This document shows, piece after piece, positions 58,498-64,000 of a stretch of DNA of 64,000 nt (the stretch's first letter is position 1; each line of letters opens with the position of its first letter). The notes under the pieces are model-generated. The model was not told the origin of the DNA. It saw only the letters and a list, made by a program, of their open reading frames with translations, and did no database searches. This DNA comes from Streptomyces halobius (GTDB lineage Bacteria > Actinomycetota > Actinomycetes > Streptomycetales > Streptomycetaceae): the NCBI RefSeq assembly GCF_023277745.1, contig NZ_CP086322.1, positions 2,356,001 to 2,420,000 on the forward strand. Direction: 5' to 3'. The translations under genes were made by a program, and so were the position numbers.

Positions 58498-60360
58498 TCA
58501 CGGGGTCGCCTCGGGCGTCACCGCGTTGCGCCACACACGCACATCGACGGTCATATAGCTGCTGGGGCTCGACTTCGGCGCGAAGCCCTTCAACGTGATC
58601 AGCGCGACATGGCCGTAGTCGGTGGTCAGACACATCTGCGCGTCCTTGGTGAGCTGCTTGGTCAGGATGCGCTCGGTGAACCGGGTCTCGTTGCGGCAGG
58701 TGTCCAGCGAGCCTTCCTGGCCCGCGGTGAGGAGCACCAGCTTGCCGTTCTCGGTGCTGACTCTGTCGTCCGAGTAGTTGTTGTCCGTGTAGGTGAAGTC
58801 TTCGTCCGTGTCGTTGTCCGCGTTGCTCGGCTTGACCGGCTCGTCGGACATCGACAGGTGGTACTCGTCGGGCAGGTCGATGCCCTTGTAGTCGACCGGT
58901 TCCGGGTCCTGCGCCGGGGTGGCGGGGGCGGAGGGGTCGCCCCCCTCTTCGGGGGTCGCCGATGTCCCGCCGGTGGCGTCCGGAGCGCCCTCGGCGCCCT
59001 TCTTCTTGTCGTCGGCCTGGTTGCTCGTCTTCTTGGCGTCGCCCTTCATGAAGTAGTAGACGACGCCACCGCCCACTCCCGCGAAGACCAGCAGGCACAC
59101 CAGCACCAGGGCCGTGATCAGCCCCTTGCGCTTCTTCTTCGGCGGCTGCGGGGCGGGCACCGTGGTGGTCGGGCCGGTGCCCGAGGAGCCGCCGGGCGGC
59201 GTCGCAACGGGCGCCGACGCGGCGGGCGTTGCGCTGGTGGCGGTCGGCGCGTAGGCCGCGGGACCGAAGCCGGGCGGCGGGGTCTGCGGCTGGTTCAGCG
59301 TGGTCGGGACCGGCTGGGCAGGGGCCGCGGGCTGGGTGGGCGGTGCCGGGGGCTGGGCCGGCTGGGCAGGGGGCTGGGCCGGGGTCTGCGGGGCGACCGC
59401 CGGCTGGGCCGGTGCCTCCAGCGGGGGCGGCGGCGCCTGGGCGGGCGCGGGGGCCGCCGAACGCGTGGTGATGTCCGCGGCGACGGCGGTGGGCAGCCAC
59501 TCCTCGGGGCGGCGCAACTGCGTCTCCCCGGAGGCCGCGCCGCACAGCTCGATCACCTCGGCGACGGACGGCCGGGCCGACGTGTCCTTGGTCAGACAGC
59601 GGGTGACCAGCTCGTGCAGTTCCTCGGGGAGTCCGGTCAGATCCGGCTCCTCGTGGACGATGCGGTAGAGCACACCGTGCGAAGTGCCCTCGCCGAAGGC
59701 CGGGTTGCCGATGGCCGCGTACGCCGCGACCTGGCCGAGCGCGAAGATGTCGGTGGCCGGGGTGATGGTGCTGCCGGCGGCCTGCTCGGGCGCCATGAAG
59801 GTGGGGGTGCCGACGGTGACGCCGCTGCTGGTCAAGGATGTGGCGTCGGCGGCGCGGGCGATACCGAAGTCGATGACGCGCGGGCCGTCGGCGGCCAGCA
59901 GCACATTGGACGGCTTCAGATCACGGTGCACGATGCCCGCGCCGTGGATGACCTGCAGCGCCTCGGCGATACCGGCCACCAGCAGCAGCACGGTGGGAAC
60001 CGGAAGCCGGCCGTGTTCGGCGACGGCCGCGGAGAGCGAGGGGCCGGGGACGTACGCGGTGGCGAGCCAGGGGCTGGGGCCGTCGGCGTCGCTGTCGATG
60101 ACCGGGGCGGTGAACAGGCCCTGGACGCGCTGTGCCGACTGCACTTCCTGCTTGAAGCGGCGGCGGAACTCCGCGTCCTCGCTGAACTCCGGCCGGATCA
60201 CCTTTATGGCCACCGGCCGCCCGCCGGGCGTGTAGGAAAGGTAGACCTTGCCCATACCGCCGGAGCCGAGCTTCGCCGAGAGGCGATAGCCCGCGATCGC
60301 CTTCGGATCGTCGTCCTCCAGCGGCTGGAAGATCCCGGACGGGTCCACACTGTTCACCAC
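58498..60360 (-). CDS. Ser/Thr protein kinase with transmembrane segment and extracellular domain
   Basis: From the GTG at 60360 the protein has about 620 residues. The Hanks kinase domain is complete: YRLSAKLGSGGMGKVYLSYT, VAIKVIRPEF, GIVHRDLKPSNVLLAADGPR, VIDFGIARAADATSLTSSGV and GTPTFMAPEQAAGS. A Pro/Ala/Gln-rich linker (300-420), one membrane helix (LITALVLVCLLVFAGVGGGV) and a roughly 170-residue extracellular region follow (YKGIDLPDEYHLSMSDEPVK). There are no PASTA repeats. Extracellular ligand and targets are unknown. It lies between the allantoin and glyoxylate genes, which does not itself prove a link. Confidence 0.92.
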   Translation of the reverse strand: MVNSVDPSGIFQPLEDDDPKAIAGYRLSAKLGSGGMGKVYLSYTPGGRPVAIKVIRPEFSEDAEFRRRFKQEVQSAQRVQGLFTAPVIDSDADGPSPWLATAYVPGPSLSAAVAEHGRLPVPTVLLLVAGIAEALQVIHGAGIVHRDLKPSNVLLAADGPRVIDFGIARAADATSLTSSGVTVGTPTFMAPEQAAGSTITPATDIFALGQVAAYAAIGNPAFGEGTSHGVLYRIVHEEPDLTGLPEELHELVTRCLTKDTSARPSVAEVIELCGAASGETQLRRPEEWLPTAVAADITTRSAAPAPAQAPPPPLEAPAQPAVAPQTPAQPPAQPAQPPAPPTQPAAPAQPVPTTLNQPQTPPPGFGPAAYAPTATSATPAASAPVATPPGGSSGTGPTTTVPAPQPPKKKRKGLITALVLVCLLVFAGVGGGVVYYFMKGDAKKTSNQADDKKKGAEGAPDATGGTSATPEEGGDPSAPATPAQDPEPVDYKGIDLPDEYHLSMSDEPVKPSNADNDTDEDFTYTDNNYSDDRVSTENGKLVLLTAGQEGSLDTCRNETRFTERILTKQLTKDAQMCLTTDYGHVALITLKGFAPKSSPSSYMTVDVRVWRNAVTPEATP

Positions 60361-60691
60361 TCGGTCCCCCGACTCAAAAGGGCCGTCATGTCGGCTCGAC
60401 GGCCACGGTGTCCGCAACGGGGCAGCACTTTATCCGGCCATGGGCCGCGCCGTGACATCGAAGGCGGGGAACCGTACGCCATGTCCGAAGAGCCGGTTTC
60501 GCTCCCGGTTCACGCTGGGTTTCGGCGGCATATCGCGCGTTGCCCCTGGGTGGCCTGATCGTGCGTCAGACGCGTGTTCCCCCGGGCACCCGTTGGCGTG
60601 GGTGTATGCGCTCCGATGCGTGCGGCGCGGCAGGATGGAGCATTCTCCCTTCCGGGGAAATATCCGGCATATCACTGGATCGGAGACCGCC
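60361..60691. promoter_or_regulatory. Divergent promoter region between kinase and small ORF
   Basis: About 330 bp without a gene. No clear palindrome or promoter stands out. Confidence 0.3.
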
Positions 60692-60940
60692 ATGGAGCCT
60701 GACCCCGACCCCGAGACCGGCCCCGGGACCGGCCCCGGGACCGGCCCGCACCCTCGCCGCCTCAGCATCGTGCAGCTGATCTGCCGCGCGTACGGCCTCT
60801 CCGACGCGTCCGAGATCACCGTCGAGCACATACACCGCTTCGTCACCGAACGACGGCTCACGGACGCACGGACCCGGCAACTCCGGGACCGTTTCCGGCC
60901 GAGAATCCCGCGCCAGAGGGCGTCCGGCGGCACGGCCTGA
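60692..60940 (+). CDS. Hypothetical 82-aa protein
   Basis: ATG at 60692 with GGAG upstream opens MEPDPDPETGPGTGPGTGPH and continues PRRLSIVQLICRAYGLSDAS, EITVEHIHRFVTERRLTDAR. The second half is helical and charged with good codon bias. The Gly-Pro-Gly-Thr repeat makes the start low in complexity. Family not recognised; it reads toward the nucleotidyltransferase gene 44 bp away. Confidence 0.45.
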   Translation: MEPDPDPETGPGTGPGTGPHPRRLSIVQLICRAYGLSDASEITVEHIHRFVTERRLTDARTRQLRDRFRPRIPRQRASGGTA

Positions 60941-60984
60941 CCCACCGCGCCGCGGCGCAGAGTGCCATGAGGTAAGCAGGGCCC

Positions 60985-61710
60985 ATGGCACCGCACGCAG
61001 CAACACCAGAGTCATCCGCGCAACTGACACCTGCACATACAAAGTCACCAGCACTTACAGAATCACCAGCTCAAGGGGCATCTGCGCAGCAGACATCAGC
61101 ACGAGGGGCGTCCGCGCGACCCGAAGGAAAGGTCGCCGGGCTGCTGTTGGCCGCGGGCGGCGGGCGGCGGCTGGGCGGGCGGCCCAAGGCGCTGCTCGAC
61201 CATCGAGGACGCCCCTTGGTGGAGCACGCAGCGCGCGTGCTGAGGGACGGCGGCTGCAGCCCGGTGCACATCGTGCTGGGCGCTGCCGCCGATTCCGTAC
61301 GCCAGCGGGCCGACCTCTCCGCGTACACCACGTCGGACAACCCGGACTGGGCGCAGGGCATGGGCTCCTCGCTGCGGGTGGGACTGGCGGCACTGGCCGG
61401 CTCGGGGGCGGACGCGGTGGTGGTGGCACTCGTGGACCAGCCGGGAATCGGTGCCGCCGCGGTGGCGCGGGTGGTGGCCGCGTACGAGGGCCGCGCTTCG
61501 CTCGTATCGGCGGCGTACGGAGGGCGACGCGGCCACCCGGTCATGTTCGGCGCCGATCGTTGGGCGGACGTCGCGGCGAGCGCGGAGGGCGACCGCGGCG
61601 CGCGCGCCTATCTGCGGCGGTACGCGGATGCGATCACGCTGGTGGAGTGCGGGGATGTAGCGGAGGCGTACGACATCGACAGCCCCGAGGATCTGCACAG
61701 ACTGGAGTGA
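60985..61710 (+). CDS. MobA/MocA-like nucleotidyltransferase
   Basis: 241 residues. After a 48-residue Ala/Ser/Gln-rich start the NTP-transferase core reads KVAGLLLAAGGGRRLGGRPK, ALLDHRGRPLVEHAARVLRD, PVHIVLGAAADSVRQRADLS, NPDWAQGMGSSLRVGLAALA and VVALVDQPGIGAAAVARVVA, with GHPVMFGADRW later. The LAAGGGRRLGGRPK motif and DQPG are those of MocA-type molybdopterin cytidylyltransferases, which mature molybdenum hydroxylases such as xanthine dehydrogenase. No molybdenum enzyme is in the window, but purine catabolism next door makes such a role plausible. The long N-terminus suggests a later start, perhaps near 61110. Confidence 0.75.
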   Translation: MAPHAATPESSAQLTPAHTKSPALTESPAQGASAQQTSARGASARPEGKVAGLLLAAGGGRRLGGRPKALLDHRGRPLVEHAARVLRDGGCSPVHIVLGAAADSVRQRADLSAYTTSDNPDWAQGMGSSLRVGLAALAGSGADAVVVALVDQPGIGAAAVARVVAAYEGRASLVSAAYGGRRGHPVMFGADRWADVAASAEGDRGARAYLRRYADAITLVECGDVAEAYDIDSPEDLHRLE

Positions 61711-62018
61711 CGGGCGGAGCGACGGGCCGCCGGGACACGCCACGCGGTCGGCCACGCCGACGCAATGGGCCACGCACCGCGTAATCGACAGTGACCGCCA
61801 TGGCACTGAGAGCCATTCGATCACCACTTCTGTCGAGTCAGAGAATCTCGACGTCAACAAACCATTGAAGTTCCGCAATAAGGAAACTACTCTCCACTGG
61901 TCAGAAGCGACCTGAACCCAGACGGCGCCCGCGACCGCACTTCGGAGCCGGCGGCACCCCGTGCCGCTCGGGTGCCCAGGCGGCCGCCAGGCACCGCCGC
62001 TGAATGGAGTGACACCTC
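61711..62018 (+). promoter_or_regulatory. Promoter region of aceB
   Basis: 308 bp without a gene. It holds the AllR-like site 61853-61869 and an inverted repeat GTCGAG (61832-61837)/CTCGAC (61847-61852). The start ATG at 62019 is preceded by GGAGTGACACC. Confidence 0.5.
61853..61869. promoter_or_regulatory. AllR-like operator before aceB
   Basis: GTCAACAAACCATTGAA matches the allB palindrome core TTCAACAGTCTGTTGAA at 11 of 14 arm positions with the same 3-base spacer. It lies 150 bp before aceB. Confidence 0.55.
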
Positions 62019-63662
<1,644 letters not shown>

Positions 63663-63681
63663 ACGCCCGCCGAGAGACTCC

Positions 63682-63727
63682 GAAGGGCCGTTACATACCG
63701 CCGCATCGGGGTATGTAACGGCCCTTC
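63682..63727 (+). terminator. Strong intrinsic terminator after aceB
   Basis: GAAGGGCCGTTACATACC (63682-63699) and its perfect inverse (63710-63727) form an 18-bp stem with a 10-base loop, starting 20 bp after the aceB stop. It is AT-richer than most Streptomyces stems and could work in both directions. Confidence 0.85.
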
Positions 63728-63828
63728 GTCATACCCACGACGCTTCCCGCCACCGCCTGCCCGCCCATGCTGTTCTGTGTCTGCTCCGTCATGCGTCAAC
63801 TCCAGGCGGCAGCGCTGACAACGGACCG

Positions 63829-64000
63829 TCACCGACCGCTGCGGTTCCGAACGAGCCCGGCGCATGTACGACGAGAGTGGCGGGTCGAGGCGGTAGCGGT
63901 GATGCCGAAGCGGCGCCCCTCGCCCCATGTCTCCGTGACAATGCCGGTATCGCCGTCGACGGTGGCAGCGTGGACGCAGCGGTGTGAATATGCGCGGCGG
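63829..64000 (-). CDS. C-terminal part of an unknown gene running off the window
   Basis: A minus-strand frame without a start in the window reads RCVHAATVDGDTGIVTETWG, EGRRFGITATASTRHSRR and stops at 63829. Third positions are mostly GC. It may be the 3' end of the next gene; the family is not recognised. Confidence 0.28.
   Translation of the reverse strand, partial: RRAYSHRCVHAATVDGDTGIVTETWGEGRRFGITATASTRHSRRTCAGLVRNRSGR

Noticed and set aside
58486..60558. A 690-codon plus-strand frame opposite the Ser/Thr kinase
   Set aside because: Shadow of the kinase linker and kinase domain; extremely Arg/Gly-rich and without domains.

Overview
The window is high-GC actinobacterial DNA, almost certainly a Streptomyces chromosome. 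Codon third positions are nearly all G or C, GTG and TTG starts are common, and ATGA or TTGA overlaps couple many genes. The right third matches the aceB - kinase - DUF5955 - allR - allB - allantoicase neighbourhood known from Streptomyces. The left 25 kb is full of broken genes and transposon remnants, as expected of a chromosome arm; the right third looks like more stable, conserved chromosome.

Layout. 1-3.65 kb: an ISL3 element, a methyltransferase fragment it cut, IS5-family scraps and a frameshifted DciA-like (DUF721) gene. 3.7-7.1 kb: an NB-ARC/TPR STAND protein with a small membrane partner. 7.4-11.6 kb: a three-gene locus of methyltransferase, PGM1-like ATP-grasp peptide ligase and an atypical cysteine-synthase-like PLP enzyme; this is the best candidate for an undescribed pathway. 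11.6-17.9 kb: decayed genes around an intact PadR/membrane-protein pair, a GNAT acetyltransferase and a small membrane protein. 18-21.4 kb: a Tat-exported metallo-beta-lactamase-fold protein and an SDR/DUF2867 protein. 21.6-24.8 kb: a composite-transposon-like island carrying marR, queD (quercetinase) and an esterase, with remnants of one IS5-type element at both ends in opposite orientation. 25.1-26.7 kb: a Baeyer-Villiger-type monooxygenase with an altered fingerprint.

26.8-37 kb is a stress and ion-homeostasis block: beta-carbonic anhydrase, a KhtT/KhtU-like K+/H+ antiporter pair, a GH15 glycosidase inserted beside a duplicated antiporter tail, a CPA1 K+/H+ antiporter with an RCK-like C-terminus, a CBS remnant, TerC and a double-domain universal stress protein. 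37.3-39.9 kb holds a methyltransferase and a FAD monooxygenase.

40.2-47.3 kb is a sugar-uptake module on the minus strand: two paralogous lipoprotein binding proteins, permease, ATPase, then a ROK glucokinase and a membrane protein, with a GntR/UTRA regulator upstream. A 12-bp palindrome before the regulator recurs, slightly degenerate, before the transporter. 47.5-54.2 kb contains a secreted cyclohexadienyl dehydratase (PheC type), a KDPG-aldolase-family protein, a secreted guanyl-specific ribonuclease, a frameshifted GH84 glucosaminidase and a TenA-like protein.

54.3-63.7 kb is purine-ureide use: allantoinase, an allantoicase that has lost its middle by recombination between its two internal repeats, the IclR regulator AllR, DUF5955, a Ser/Thr kinase, a MobA-like nucleotidyltransferase and malate synthase A. 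Allantoin goes to allantoate and then ureidoglycolate/glyoxylate, and malate synthase consumes the glyoxylate. A palindrome before allB has a recognisable relative before aceB, which links the two ends of the module. No rRNA, tRNA or CRISPR array was seen.
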